Source: Nemania diffusa
Lineage: Eukaryota; Ascomycota; Sordariomycetes; Xylariales; Xylariaceae
Assembly: GCA_038501195.1 (NCBI GenBank)
Contig: JBBPUQ010000005.1
Coordinates: 2,232,001 to 2,296,000 of the forward strand
DNA: 64,000 nt
Direction of reading: 5' to 3'
Shown here: positions 1 through 11,203 of the stretch, in pieces
Layout: each line of letters begins with the position of its first letter
Numbering within the stretch: the stretch's first letter is position 1
Notes under the pieces: model-generated
What the model was told of the DNA's origin: nothing
What the model saw: only the letters and a program-made list of their open reading frames with translations
Databases searched by the model: none
Position numbers and translations under genes: made by a program

Positions 1-308
1 GGATAAGTTGGCATTACGTATTATGTACTATTTTCTCAACTTACACTAAACGCGAACTTGATCAATCCGTCTTCGGGTTTCTCCAAAGCACTGATGACTA
101 GGTTCGCCGCTTGTAAAGCCTCCACTCTAACTTCCTCGGAGATGAATGGATCGGACCCCTGAGAAAGCAAAGCCACAACATTCGAGGCGTTTTTAAGAGC
201 CTCATTTTTTGAAACGTTTGAAACCATATTTGTAAGAAACTGACACAGTTCACTCAAAACAATGATAGGGTCAAAAGTGTGGTCCAAATGGTACACTTTA
301 ACGAACAA
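1..308 (-). CDS. Putative O-methyltransferase, N-terminal fragment (runs off left edge)
   Basis: An open frame on the minus strand from about 308 to 45 ends in a perfect donor, GTAAGT at 44-39 (complement). The gene therefore continues through an intron past the left edge. The visible peptide is helical and ends with residues like ALQAANLVISALEKPEDG. This resembles the N-terminal dimerisation helices of fungal class-I O-methyltransferases, where a stretch of the type 'A..L..ALE.P.E' precedes the winged helix. The catalytic Rossmann domain would lie outside the window. The open frame begins at a TTG; the first ATG is the Met of 'NMVSNV', so either translation starts there or an upstream exon exists. 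The family call is inference from one motif. A methyltransferase beside a Pth11-like receptor would suit a secondary-metabolite or accessory locus, but nothing here proves that. Confidence 0.35.
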
Positions 309-905
309 TTAGAACAAGTTTAGTTACTAGGTAACAGACGTGACAGGCAATCCGTGCGCTTTATGTGGTAATGAGAGCAATTTCTCTCCTTGTATGCCAT
401 TGTGTACGGAGACCCGACATTCTGGTTGTGGCTACATAAAATTGATCACGGTACCAGAACATGGCCATGGTCCCTTGCAACTCAAGTTAGCCGCGATACC
501 GGGCTCGGTCCTATTGGGTACCATAGTTATGACATTTGTGGTTCATCCAATTTGGGTTCTGTTAATCGCTAAGCTCTTGCCAGGCCAAGAATTCTCTATG
601 TATGTTGGTATGCGGTGTATGTATAGAGTATAGAGGCCCTGTCAGTCTTCGTTAACTCGATTGTGTCTTCTTGAAAACTCCGGGGGAGCTGAACGCGACC
701 AGGTATGTATCGCAACATCTCAAATGTCTTTGCAAGGAACATCTTCCGCCCATATCACGCAGATTTCTCCATGAGGCCACTTCGATCTACGCTAATGCTC
801 ATACTTCCATCTCACTCTTCCCCTTCTTTCCAATTCATAATTGGTTCATTCAGCTGATCCGATGAGCTCTGCAACTTTCGTGTTTTGAAATTCTTTGTCT
901 GTATC
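309..905. other. Intergenic, divergent promoter region
   Basis: This stretch lies between the putative methyltransferase (-) and the Pth11-like gene (+). A short open frame around 340-633 begins with GTG and has no family resemblance, so I do not call it a gene. It should hold both promoters. No clear TATA element is visible. Confidence 0.5.
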
Positions 906-2586
906 ATGTCGGAAGCTGACTATGTGACAACCCTCAATGTCGTCTCGTGGGTTCTTATTAGCATAGTTATCGCTGTTACTATCGCTAGGATTCTTGGGAG
1001 AACCTGTATGTGCTAGTTCTGCATCAGAACCCGTTTAGAGCTTTCACGCTACATTAGCCTGATGAGTCCAAGATCCACTCCTATTCTCCTCCCACTTCTA
1101 CCCCAAATACTAATTCTATCGATGCTTCTAGTAGTCACAAAGCAAACAGGCTGGGATGATTTCTTCCTAGTAGTGGGATCCGTGAGTAGTACTTTTTGCT
1201 CTACAAACAAGAATAGGGTGCTGATAGCTCCTTAGCTATCCGCTCTCACATGCTCGTCATTAGTCAGTACGTAATCCTAAGTTAATTGTTTCCGGGTCCA
1301 GCATCATTTTGTTTCCAATTGCCTCTAGTTGCCACAGGCTTGTGCATGCCCTTGAATCCCCTCATAGGTAGCTTCTATCTAACTCTTAGCCAATTACAGC
1401 CGTTGGTGTTTCCTACGGCCTGGGCAGGCATCAAGCAGATATCAAAGATCCACATGATCTCTCCGAAGCTATTAAATACACTATTATAGCCCCAGTCTTC
1501 TCTATCATCTCGTCTACCAGCAGCAAGATATCAATACTGATCTTTCTCGTCCGATTGACGGGAATGTCAGCGAAGAGATGGCATCTATACTTTCTCTGGG
1601 GGACATGTGCTATACTGATCGTTCTTAATATTCTTGCGATTGTGGTTATAGTCCGCTTCTGTGACCCGCCTCAGAAACAATGGCAGCCTTGGCTACCAGG
1701 AACTTGTCTCGAACCACAGGTTCAGTATGTATTTCAATCCTTATGCCATGATGGCCGGATTTGTCGTTCAAAGCTAATGCGGTAGGGGCAGACGAGATAT
1801 AGGTTTCTTCCAGTCGGCTTATAATGCACTTGTGGACGTCATTGTCGCCGTCTTTCCCGCTCTATTTATCACAAAGCTCAACATTACTACCAGAATGAAG
1901 ATTGGGCTGTCACTCTTGATGGGGGGAAGCGTATTGTACGTTGCAGCAATACCACGCGCCGGAAACTATCTAATATTTTTATTAGCGCAGCTGGTGCTAC
2001 TATTGTCAAGATATACTTACTTAAAGACCTGGACAAACAGTACGCGTTTCGGAGATGTTTATTTCCTAGTCGTAGCCAATTCTTGCTTTCGCGCCCTCTC
2101 AACTCCCCCAGAATGGGTTAAATATTACCCATCCACGATCAGTTCTAACACTTGAATTATTATAGTTCAGATATTACGTGGTACTGGGCTCCTATATCGT
2201 TATGGTATACGTAAGTGACAACCACCCTAGCCTCTAACTTAACAATACTAATATGTTCCCAGGGCTGAAGTAAGTATTTCATGCTTATGCTTGCACTGTG
2301 AACGAGATGTTCTTTGCCTTGGCAATATTAACTCGCTCCGTAGATGGATGTTATCATCATCGTTGGAACAATCCCGACTTTGTGGCCTCTAGTTAGACTT
2401 TTACGACGGAAAACAAACCACAGCCAAGACCGCGTTGTATACAACGTGGTTACGAGCGATGGTAGCTATCAAAATGGATCGGAGGGTCTCCCGTTAGCGG
2501 GTTCAGCTACTAGGATACTTCAAGAAGTCGATAACATGCGAACTAATGGAACGTGGAATGGTGAGCAGGCCAAATCGAACCTATGA
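906..2586 (+). CDS. Pth11-like integral membrane protein (fungal rhodopsin domain)
   Basis: Nine exons restore a 334-residue protein: 906-1005, 1132-1181, 1236-1266, 1400-1724, 1786-1935, 1986-2039, 2166-2210, 2263-2269 and 2344-2586. Each junction keeps frame and uses GT..AG. The protein shows the family landmarks in order: a first membrane helix (about residues 10-30), TGWDDFFLVVGS (about 39-50), YGLGRH (about 66-71), a helix with SSKISILIFLVRLTG, a loop with conserved Cys and Trp (FCDPPQKQW..GTC), GFFQSAYNALVDVIVAVFPA, KIGLSLLMGG, an ITWYWAPISLW segment, and a last helix TAEMDVIIIVGTIPTLWPL. This is the PF20684-type seven-helix fold, some members of which are surface-sensing GPCR-like receptors. 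There is no CFEM domain, and the C-terminal tail is short and polar. The exon of only 7 nt is notable. The assignment to the family is firm; the exact third junction is less so. Confidence 0.8.
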
Positions 2587-2884
2587 TAACCTGTGATAAC
2601 CTGTAATTCCTAGAGGGGATCCACAAACGCAGCGAGCGAGATACTTAGCTTATCAGCGGTTCTAGATGAGCAAAGCTAAAGCTCTGCCCTCGGCCGGTGT
2701 ATTATCAAGTTGGTCAAATAGTAGATCAAACTTACTACTAATACACAGGCTGGATAAGCTAGGCTAATGTCAGAGTTGTCATGTATATTAACTTCTAACA
2801 ACATGAAGAAGGGTTCGGCCTTCTATTTGTCCTATCCAAGTTAATTCAGTATAACTAGGTACCTATTACGAAATAGGCATCAGG

Positions 2885-3083
2885 ATGCGGAAACCGGCGG
2901 AGCTTCAAGCAGCTAAGTACGTACTCTATGAGATGCGGCTTAGGTGATGGAAATGGGCTTACCCTCATTGCTAGAAAGTTTCTTCAGCAAGCTCTTCGCG
3001 CCTTGGAAGATGCTCTCTCCTCCTACTACGGCACTATAAGCAAGTTAGAGGCACTAGGCGAGATGAACCAACGGTTTACTTAG
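2885..3083 (+). CDS. Possible tiny two-exon gene or exon remnant (46 residues)
   Basis: Exon 2885-2916 and exon 2975-3083 join in frame through a 58-nt GTACGT..CTAG intron. They would encode a 46-residue, helix-prone, Ala/Leu/Glu-rich peptide (for example AELQAAKKFLQQALRALEDA). There is no signal peptide and no family I recognise. It may be a genuine small protein, the tail of a decayed gene, or chance. Support is limited to the open frame, the splice ends and the protein-like composition. Confidence 0.2.
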
Positions 3084-3394
3084 CCTTAGAGGAACCGAGG
3101 CTGAATCGAGTTCCATTCACAATCGATATAACCTCTAATAGACTCTTGAGTTTTAAGTGATAATAAGCATATATATACTTAATGAGTATCTCCTGCTACC
3201 AATATACAGACAACCTCCTTTATTCCGAGGGAAGCATTGACATAACAACGTAATGGTCTGATAGCAATAGACCAATTATTCCGAATCGGCAACAGGAGCA
3301 CATCCTGCGGCACCGCCTTTATGTGTAGTTCTCACCCCTACATCCCCAATACACCACCAAGCCTATCGTTTCCACCATGGTCGTGCTAAAGCAG

Positions 3395-3766
3395 CTAAAC
3401 GGTACAGGTGACCTTGTAGCTCTTAACGCTGGTCCCCGTCAGGCAGACCTTCCCCTTCCCGTCTCCATTTCCATCGGTGGAATAGGCGGTAAAGGTCTGC
3501 ACGGCACCACCGCAGTACTGGCCATCATATAGATAGACCTTGCAGTAGCCCGCGTCGATGCTGGTCTGGTAGGTGGTGCTGACGTCGCCCACGCCGTTGC
3601 GCAGGTAGATGTTGGTGCAGGCCATGGAGACTTTCCCCGTGTCCGTGTAACCATCTCTGCCGCAGTTGGCTTTCCAGTTGAAGGTCAGGGACCAGTCCTT
3701 GCTAGCGGCTGCAAGAGCCGGGAAGAAGGGGAGCGCGAGAGCGATGACGGTCATTGGTGCGTGCAT
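3395..3766 (-). CDS. Small secreted cysteine-containing protein
   Basis: A single-exon gene of 123 residues. The ATG at 3766 (MHAPMTVIALALPFFPALAAAS) gives a clean signal peptide with likely cleavage after the Ala-rich stretch near residue 19-21. In-frame codons upstream of this Met lack signal character and look like 5' leader. The mature part of about 100 residues contains six Cys, many Gly, Thr, Ser and Tyr residues, and ends in VTCTV. Six cysteines could form three disulfides. I do not recognise a named family; size and layout fit small secreted effector-like or cell-surface proteins of moulds. Its nearest neighbour upstream in the window is the Pth11-like receptor gene on the opposite strand. 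Confidence 0.7.
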   Translation of the reverse strand: MHAPMTVIALALPFFPALAAASKDWSLTFNWKANCGRDGYTDTGKVSMACTNIYLRNGVGDVSTTYQTSIDAGYCKVYLYDGQYCGGAVQTFTAYSTDGNGDGKGKVCLTGTSVKSYKVTCTV

Positions 3767-5390
3767 AGTGAAATAGCCCCGTAGGTTTTGGTGTCTGGCA
3801 AGTTCTTGTTTGGGTAAATGGTGTGTGTCTGAGTGTGGGTGACAGAAATGATGAGAGTTAGGAAGTGCTTGTGAGTCTGTATGCTTGTTCCGGTGTATTA
3901 TTACCCAGAACTCATGAACCTTATATATTATCCCTTTCTCATATTCTCGCATTCACATGCCCAATTGGGAATCATTGTGCGAGGATGCCTTCATCGCAAC
4001 TACCAGAGTCAGCAGCAACCGAATAGGTCAATGTCTCTCTATTCAACTATTCAATAGAAAGTACCTAATGTAGGGCAATGATACGCCCAGAGTCTCGCAG
4101 GACACATCTCATTAGTCGGGCCCAATTTGTTGATACGCTATACTCCGGCCTATTTCACGATACTTTCATTTACAATCGCCTAGTTTCTGTTCTATTCACA
4201 CAGCTCAGGAGATTTAAAAACTCGAAACACCTTCAAACCACCGATGTAATACGTAGCTCTTCTTTTAAATACCGTAGTTTATTTCACTTACCTGTCTATG
4301 TGCCTACCTAGACTACCTACCTCAGTTTACAAACTTATATGATCATAAACAAAGTTTGGCAAAAGTGTTCTCTGTGCAGTCGTGTATTTAACATCTAGTT
4401 GCACCTCTTTATTCAGTCTGTTAAAAAGATGAGCTTGTTACTAATGTAGTCATAGACACAGCTAGTAGAGAAAAAGGTTGAACTATGTATTAGTCATATA
4501 TCAATAGCCTACTAGTCTAAATATGTAATTCCAAAGAGCCGAGCAAGAGCGGGGAGTAATGATTCCCGAACATAGTTCTCGAATTCATCACCGGGGGGGG
4601 CACAGAGGATATAGAATAAATATTTCTATATAATAGTTTGAATCTTAGTGTTCTAATAACACATATTGGTATCCTGGATTTAGTATGTTTGGACGATTTC
4701 AAGTCCATCTAAGCGCTATACCTACATGTGGCCTAGGTACCTACCTAGTGGCAGCTTAGTGCTGAAGCCCCCTCCATAACCCCTGTGTAAAGTGAGGGTG
4801 CGAGACCCTCGCAGTATTTAGCTGGCTTCTGCATGGCTACAGACAATACAACATCAATTATCCGGCCAAGTCCTCTTTCTCTTTACAACACCATGTCTCC
4901 CTCACTCATTAACTACCTAGGCTCCCATAATATTTCGGCTTACTTTAATGAAAGCTTCCGACCGGTGGCTTCGTAATGCAACCCGCCGTGCCTTCAATGC
5001 GCCCACCGGCCTATCAAGCCATATTCCATTCGCTGAAAGCGCCCATAGCCTAGTCTATCGCGCATTCGCATCCGGCAGAAGACGCGGAAACTGCTGTCGG
5101 CCAATTGTGTACACGGACGCAGGTAATCACAATCACATAGCGCGGGCATTCTGTGTCGTACAGCATGAGGGACCGACCGAGATGAGATATTGAAATGACC
5201 TAAAATGTCGAGTTCGATTGCCGGACCCTACGATCGCGGGCCTTACCGTGATCAGTGAGTCTAGCTTCTCGCTCACCACGTAGGTCGTCAATATTTCCAT
5301 AGTTTTCCTTCGCGCCTCATAATCTACCTCAAGTCTCAAACTCGACTTCGTTCCGTCGTATTTTGCGCCGTGTCATTCACACTACCAACC
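3767..5390. other. Intergenic, AT-rich; promoters of two divergent genes
   Basis: This holds the 5' region of the secreted protein (-) and of the SET gene (+). A short perfect stem near 4794-4811 (GAGGGT..ACCCTC) and a TAGGTACCTACCTAG-type motif at 4732-4746 are present. An 81-codon ATG frame at 4948-5193 has no recognisable family and is not called. Confidence 0.5.
3920..3932 (-). promoter_or_regulatory. Probable TATA element of the small secreted protein gene
   Basis: An AT run (TATATTA type on the minus strand) lies about 155-165 bp upstream of the ATG at 3766. It is followed by a CA/CT-rich leader typical of fungal 5' untranslated regions. Confidence 0.35.
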
Positions 5391-6847
5391 ATGGGCATCG
5401 TCGAAGGCTTTGATATGGTGCCATGTTTGACCCGCGGCGGTGAGGATGTGCTTAAGTGGAAGGACTTCATCGACGCCATCCGAGAACAGTACCAGGATGA
5501 CGCTCAAGTTGTGTTCCACAATAACTATATCGAGTTCCTTGCAGGGGAGCACCCGATGCTTCCACTCGAAGGGCACAAGTTTCTGCGTTTCAGCTCCAAA
5601 ACTACCGGTAGAATCGCGAGCGAGACTCATGTTTTGGACTATCTTGAAAGCGTTCACCGCATCGCCAGGTCGGTATTTGGGTTGCGAATTCGTCAATGGA
5701 CAGAGGCCTGGGATCAATTTGGATTCTACGATTGGCGTGATGTCCATGACTCTTGGAGCTCCTTTTCAAATGTTCGTCATTGTAGGCTTAGCCGTTAGTA
5801 GATCTAACCAAATTACAGGGTAATGCTACGACGATGACCCCACGGTTTATGGTTGGGAGAAGCGGCAGTGATGCCGATTATCCATTACGATATGGTAACG
5901 ACAGATTATATGAAGCCCTAGAAATACCGGGAAAGGGCAAAGGCCTAGTGGCGAGATGCAACATCGGAAGTGGGACGAGAATACTCTGCGAGGCACCTTT
6001 TCTCGTTTTCCCAAGCATATCCCCAGAAGAGTTGCATAAAAATGTCGCTGCTAGACTCACAACTCTCCCTAAGGAGAAGCAGAGGCAGTTTCTTTCGCTG
6101 CACAACAATTTCCGAGGCCGACACGCATTTGCGGGTATCATTAGAACTAACGCTCTGCCCTGCGGACCTGGCTCGAGTACTGGAGGGATATACCTGGAGA
6201 TCTGTCGTATTAACCACAGTTGTTTGCCAAACTGTCACAACTCATGGAACACTGAAACCCAACACGAGACGATTCACGCTATTAGAGACATCTTGGCAGG
6301 TGAAGAAATCACCATATCCTATGAACAAGGTGACCCGACCCCGGCCCGACATGAGCATCTCCGAACCAACTTCGGGTTCAACTGTCAATGTGAGCTCTGT
6401 AGTCTCCCACATGAAGAGCTGCAAGCCAGCGACCGTCGTCGCAGACAGATCCAACGTTTAGATGAGCAGATCGGCAATGGCCTGACTATGATGACGGAGC
6501 CACTTGTAAGCCTTCAAGCGTGCCAAGCTCTACTGAAAGCCTTAATCGACGAGTATCATTCTCGTGACATGGCTCTTATCCCAAGACTATACTACGACGC
6601 TTTTCAAGTTGCAATTACACACGGTGACGAATCTCGGGCAAAGGTATTTGCGGAGAGAGCCTACAAAGCGAGAGTTGCTTGTGAAGGCGAAGATAGCCCA
6701 GAGACCAAGAGAGTCAAGGGCTTTATGCAGAACCCCTCATCCCACGGTGCATTCGCTCAAGGCTCCAAAATGTGGAAAACCTCGAAGACAGCTCAACCGA
6801 GGAATCTGAGTGTCGACGAGTTCGAAAAGTGGCTCTGGCGCCATTAG
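5391..6847 (+). CDS. SET-domain protein (SMYD-like methyltransferase) with conserved N-terminal extension
   Basis: Two exons, 5391-5771 and 5819-6847, give 469 residues. The 47-nt intron has an uncommon GTTCGT donor but a strong TCTAACC branch and ACAG acceptor. The ATG at 5391 sits in ACCATGG, a strong fungal context. Residues 1-127 (MGIVEGFDMVPCL..) form a charged globular region that I recall as a stand-alone or N-terminal region in fungal hypothetical proteins. A SET core follows: KGKGLVARCNIGSG (entry strand), CRINHSCLPNC (the NHSC motif that binds S-adenosyl-methionine), then GEEITISYE. A post-SET zinc cluster FNCQCELC comes next, and a helical C-terminal part resembles SMYD/SET5 tails. 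No MYND finger is visible. A lysine methyltransferase role on histone or other protein is inferred from the family; the substrate is unknown. Two abutting genes cannot be fully excluded. Confidence 0.75.
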
Positions 6848-7439
6848 GGTTATGTATAAAAATACAATATGATTTCTTAAGCCCTCTTCTCCTGTCATAA
6901 TAAAGTTTTCTTTTCCCATGTACTCAGGAGAGCATAAAAAGGGACTAACTCTACTAAGCTTGAGACTCTAAGTACATAAAGTCTACTCTAAACTCGAGGT
7001 CTCATTGTTAGAAGTGATGTACCCTCTTGACCTGTGAGCCTTCATACTTGCTTAGGGTCAGACCAGTCCAGCTTACAGCCACTTTTCTTAAGGATCAAAA
7101 CCCCTCTAGGTTTTTGTACTTAATAAATACAGATGCGTATCTTGTCGGGGGCGAAGGAGACGCCCAATCAGGCCTGCAGAATGAGGCTTTCGGCGTTTTT
7201 TCACTTGGGGCACAGCCTCTTCAGAATATTTAGGCATTCTTCTCCAATTCCCTCATATTTTTTTTCTCGGTCTCAACCTGTCTACGCAGTGCATTGCCGT
7301 TTCGTACTTTACACCGCCCTACACTTGAATCGCTATGAGGTAGTCATTACCCTACCCCGTTCAAATTCTAAGATACATTCGTGCCAGATAATTGATAGGA
7401 GGGACCTTAAATTATATTCGTTACCTACTCATTTTAGCA
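6848..7439. other. Intergenic region
   Basis: Tandem spacing between two genes on the plus strand. It is AT-rich with a T-run near 7260-7265. No gene, RNA or repeat is recognised. Confidence 0.5.
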
Positions 7440-10400
7440 ATGGCTGACCCCGTCGGTGTAGTGGGAACCGCTGTCGGGGTGGTGTCGCTCGGTCTACAAG
7501 TGTACGAGGGATTGAAACAGTATCTCCATGATTTCAACTCGCGCGATGACCGGATCACAAAAGCCCTGGCCTACCTCGAGCAGCTGAAGGCAGCCCTCAG
7601 CGCAATAGAAACCGCCGCTCAGTCGCTTCAAACCCAGCACCAAGCTCCCGCTGACGCAGTTCTGTCAAGTCTACGGTCCTGCTTGGCAGAAATGCAGGCT
7701 CTTCAGCAAAAGCTGCAGGAGGTTGGGCCATCACAGCAGATCAGTGTCAAGGGCAAAGTAAAAGAGTTGAAGAAGAAATTTGGATATCCGTTCCACATCT
7801 CCAGGCTAGAAGACATAGGCAAGAGCCTTAAAATTATCACAGACCAGCTATTATTAGCCACCCAGGCTCTCGAACTGTAAGCTACTTTCCAGATTTCTGC
7901 AAATCCATTTACTACCCTTTTCTCCTCTAGACAATTCAAACCCCTCGCCCCTTTACTAGAGCGCTAATCATTAGCTTTATTCAGGCATGCACAACTAGTT
8001 ATCAGCACTAATGTCGACGCTCTTGGAGATGCTATCAAGTCCCAAGCAGGTGTTCTAGCAAGACTCAGCACAGACGCAGACACGAGCCAAAAAACCAATT
8101 CATCTAATACTAACCAGTTGGCTAGCATCAATTTAAATGTCCAACCCCTGAAACCCATGCTCCACGCACTCGAATCAGTAACGAAGGATCGCTTCAGCAA
8201 ATTTGAGAATCAAATACACACGAATCATTCTGCCACCACTGCCCGCCTCGATATACTTGAATCACGTACCGAAGCGAACGCACAAAAGATGGCTGAGGTG
8301 GTTGAGCTGTTACGACGTTTCAACAGCCGGTCGCTACCCACGGACCAAGAGTCCACAGGAAGGCGCCTCGTTGGGGCTCTCGTCTCAAAACCGAGCCTCC
8401 TTAGAGACGTGCACGAATCGTTCGACTTTCAGCAAGAAGGCGAAAAGTCACGCTCAAATCCCCCAACAAATATCGCTCCGCGCTTAAGTACAGCCCCAAC
8501 CCGTATGGATTTAGGAAACCCTAGGCTCTGCAGTTGTACTTCACGGCGCAGAGTGGAAAGGAGAACTTCACGTTGGTACTCATTCGACCTTTTTTCTGAA
8601 ATCGAGACCGAATCAAAACACAGCCTAGACTGTTTTAATTACGTAGATGCCAGGTCCCAGCGACGAAAGACATTCGGGATCACCTATTTTGGGCTACGGC
8701 AACTCGTCTCTGCTGCTGTTTCAGTGAGCTTATGTCTGAAATATGGCGCCGGTGGGACCAGTATCAGCCCAGTGTTTCGATATTACTCTGTGGTAGATAA
8801 AACTCAATCACTCCCATTTCGTCTAATCCGAGTGTTATCATATGCCCAGTGTTTTCCACTTTTCCCCGATTCAATAAAGCCATGCACCCGGTTATGGGCT
8901 CAAAATATTGGTGCTGATTGCATCTCATGGATCAGAATGGTTTACAACAACAAAATTGCATCGCCGTGGGATGTCTCTGCCAACGGTCGAACCTTAATAG
9001 ACTATTTTGTCAAGCTAGTAAGTGCGCCTTCGATCCCTATAAAACAGTAAAAACATATCACTAAGTCTTTCAAGTGTCATACGAGCTTTTTCCATTGGCC
9101 TCAACACCTCAACCTCTTTGTCATATTATCCGAACTGTTCCACCTCGGCGTGACATCAACGCAGCCGTTGTACCTAATTCAAAGATCTGGGTACACCCCC
9201 GCGTATGGAATAGGTTACTCGAATATCAACCACACAGTGTCTCTGTTATTGCGAAGTGCCCCTGAATACCAGTGGTCTGCCGGATCTATCAATCTTTTGT
9301 GGTTTGGAGATATTATAAATCAATCAAGTGAAATTTCTGCAGCAGTTGAACTTGATCCCTTGTGTGCTATATTACTGCGCCAGGACCTTGATAGCTTATC
9401 ACAAATTCTGGCCACTAAGCCAATCCTTTCCGTCAGTCCGAGTCAGTCCAGGTGGGATACATCATTAACCCAGCTTGCAGTCCGGTGGCCAGCGGGCTTA
9501 AAGCGCATCCTAGAAGTGGTGCCATGTTTCTTCAGTCGCCTGGAATTCCAACACCTTTTCGAGTTGGCAACCTTTCGCACCGAACCTCGGTGTAAATACG
9601 ATAGATTTTCTATCGGTGTCGCTTGCGAAGACTGCAACTGCTCAGGGCCCGTAGAGATCTTGCTAGAATATGGCTGCCCACTCACGAGTGAGAGTATCAC
9701 AAATCTTTTCAACCCTGGGAACATGGTTTCTGTCGAGGTTTGCTATACGGTATTAAGGCACTTGAGGAAATGGCGTCAGAAGCTACAAGAATTATCCGCA
9801 TCGATTAGTCCACAGGACCAGCCGACAGTGCATCAGCCGAACCTCCTTGACTACGAAGCCCCTTATATAGTAAATAAACTCCAGGCGATCGGTCTAGATC
9901 CGTATGAAACATTCGGGTTGCAACGAGACGACTACCGGCTTGGTTCTTCACTTCCTGGTATTGGCTCAATCTACCATATAATCTGTCGAGTTAGAGATGC
10001 TCAGATGGCGTTTGATTTGGGCTTCCGAGACGTGGATAGAATATCCGGTAGGAGCACGCCATTATACATGAAAATTGAGGAGGTGGCTTTTCCCATTCCG
10101 GATACCGACTATTGCAGATGGCTTATTGCACACGGCGGAGACTATACTCGAAATTGGACGTGGCCTATCAAAGATTCAATTTTAACACCAGGCGCCGTCG
10201 CATCCCCTAATTATTCCATTCTACATCGGATCTTTCAATCCCAATCAAGGTTTATTAATTCATCAGCTCTAGATCATTGGGTCTCGGTTTTGGTTCGAAG
10301 CCCCTGGTTTTCGCATTTTGCGAAGTCCACCGCCTTCTATGATAGGTGCTCAGTCAGTGAATTCTAGTCTCACTTAGACCTCATTCTAATCCACCTAAGG

Positions 10401-11203
10401 GTGCTGAAGCTCCTATTTCCTGAGTCCCTATCTTCAGAACCCTAGGTCGTCCCGAACTACTCACGTATTACCTGCAGTGCAGTAATTACTGACATATAAT
10501 ACCACAGTGCGCATGTCTAGCAAGCCCTGAAGGATGTTCCCCATTCGCAATCTATCGCAACTGCCTGATTGAGTTGAACGCAGGGGGCTCGAGAAGAAAT
10601 GGCTCCTTAAGAGACGCGGTAAACACTATTAACGATTATGCTGGGGTCATTGAGTCATCCTCGGATCTGGCAGAATCTACCATCCGATCCCTCACCTTTC
10701 ACCGCTTGAAGATTCGGCATACCTGCTGTGCCTCGATTGGAAGAAGTAACAGTTTACCGCATGACTACGGAAGCGACTTCGATGAGTTAAGGGAAGAAGA
10801 CGAATATCGTGTTCGCCAACTGAACGAGCTCGTTAAGAGCTTCATGGACCAATACAATGAGAGCGCCCTATCTCTCAAAGACTTCGTCGATGGGCCATGG
10901 GTGGAGCAGATGGACCGCATTGCAGTAAAAGAGAAGAATACGGAGTGGACAGCCCAAGAGAAGAATAAGCTTTTGACTATCGGGGTGGTGCCAAAGGATG
11001 ATCCAGTTGACGATGATAAATCGAGTCAATGTTCGTCAGCATTTGAAACGGACTATAAGGATAAAGATGAAGCTGTGGTTCTTAGACACTGGAACCGGCA
11101 ATTTGAGATAATCGCAAATGGAGGTCGCTCAGAAGTTGAGAGCCGAGAATGGTTAAAATGGCAATTTAGGCGCGCTTCTACTAAAGAACGCTCTACTCTG
11201 TAG
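7440..11203 (+). CDS. STAND-like fungal protein with N-terminal helical domain, no visible P-loop
   Basis: Exons 7440-7876, 7985-9017, 9075-10352 and 10508-11203 join in frame to 1147 residues. The ATG at 7440 is in a CAATGG context. Residues 1-145 (MADPVGVVGTAVGVVSLGLQ..) match the fungal N-terminal helical domain that commonly begins STAND/NLR-type and ankyrin proteins. A Ser/Gln-rich coiled-coil-like stretch follows (about 150-240), then a linker and a segment with GAGGTSISPVFRYY (about 395). Residues from about 500 onward contain weak ankyrin-like pieces such as VEILLEYGCPLTSES and WLIAHGGDYT. Across the third intron the protein forms DRCSCACLASPEGCSPF, a Cys motif found near the C-terminus of this protein group. 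An HTCC segment and an acidic, charged tail come after it. I see no GxxxxGK[ST], so NTP-driven switching is doubtful. A role in self/non-self or stress signalling is inference from relatives only. Confidence 0.65.

Noticed and set aside
340..633. A 97-codon frame near the left edge
   Set aside because: Starts with GTG, which fungi rarely use; no recognisable domain, no splice support.
4948..5193. An 81-codon ATG frame upstream of the SET gene
   Set aside because: Protein-like composition but no family, and no clear way to join it to the SET gene in frame. A separate upstream frame at 5,199 could be spliced to the SET exon but only adds leader-like residues.
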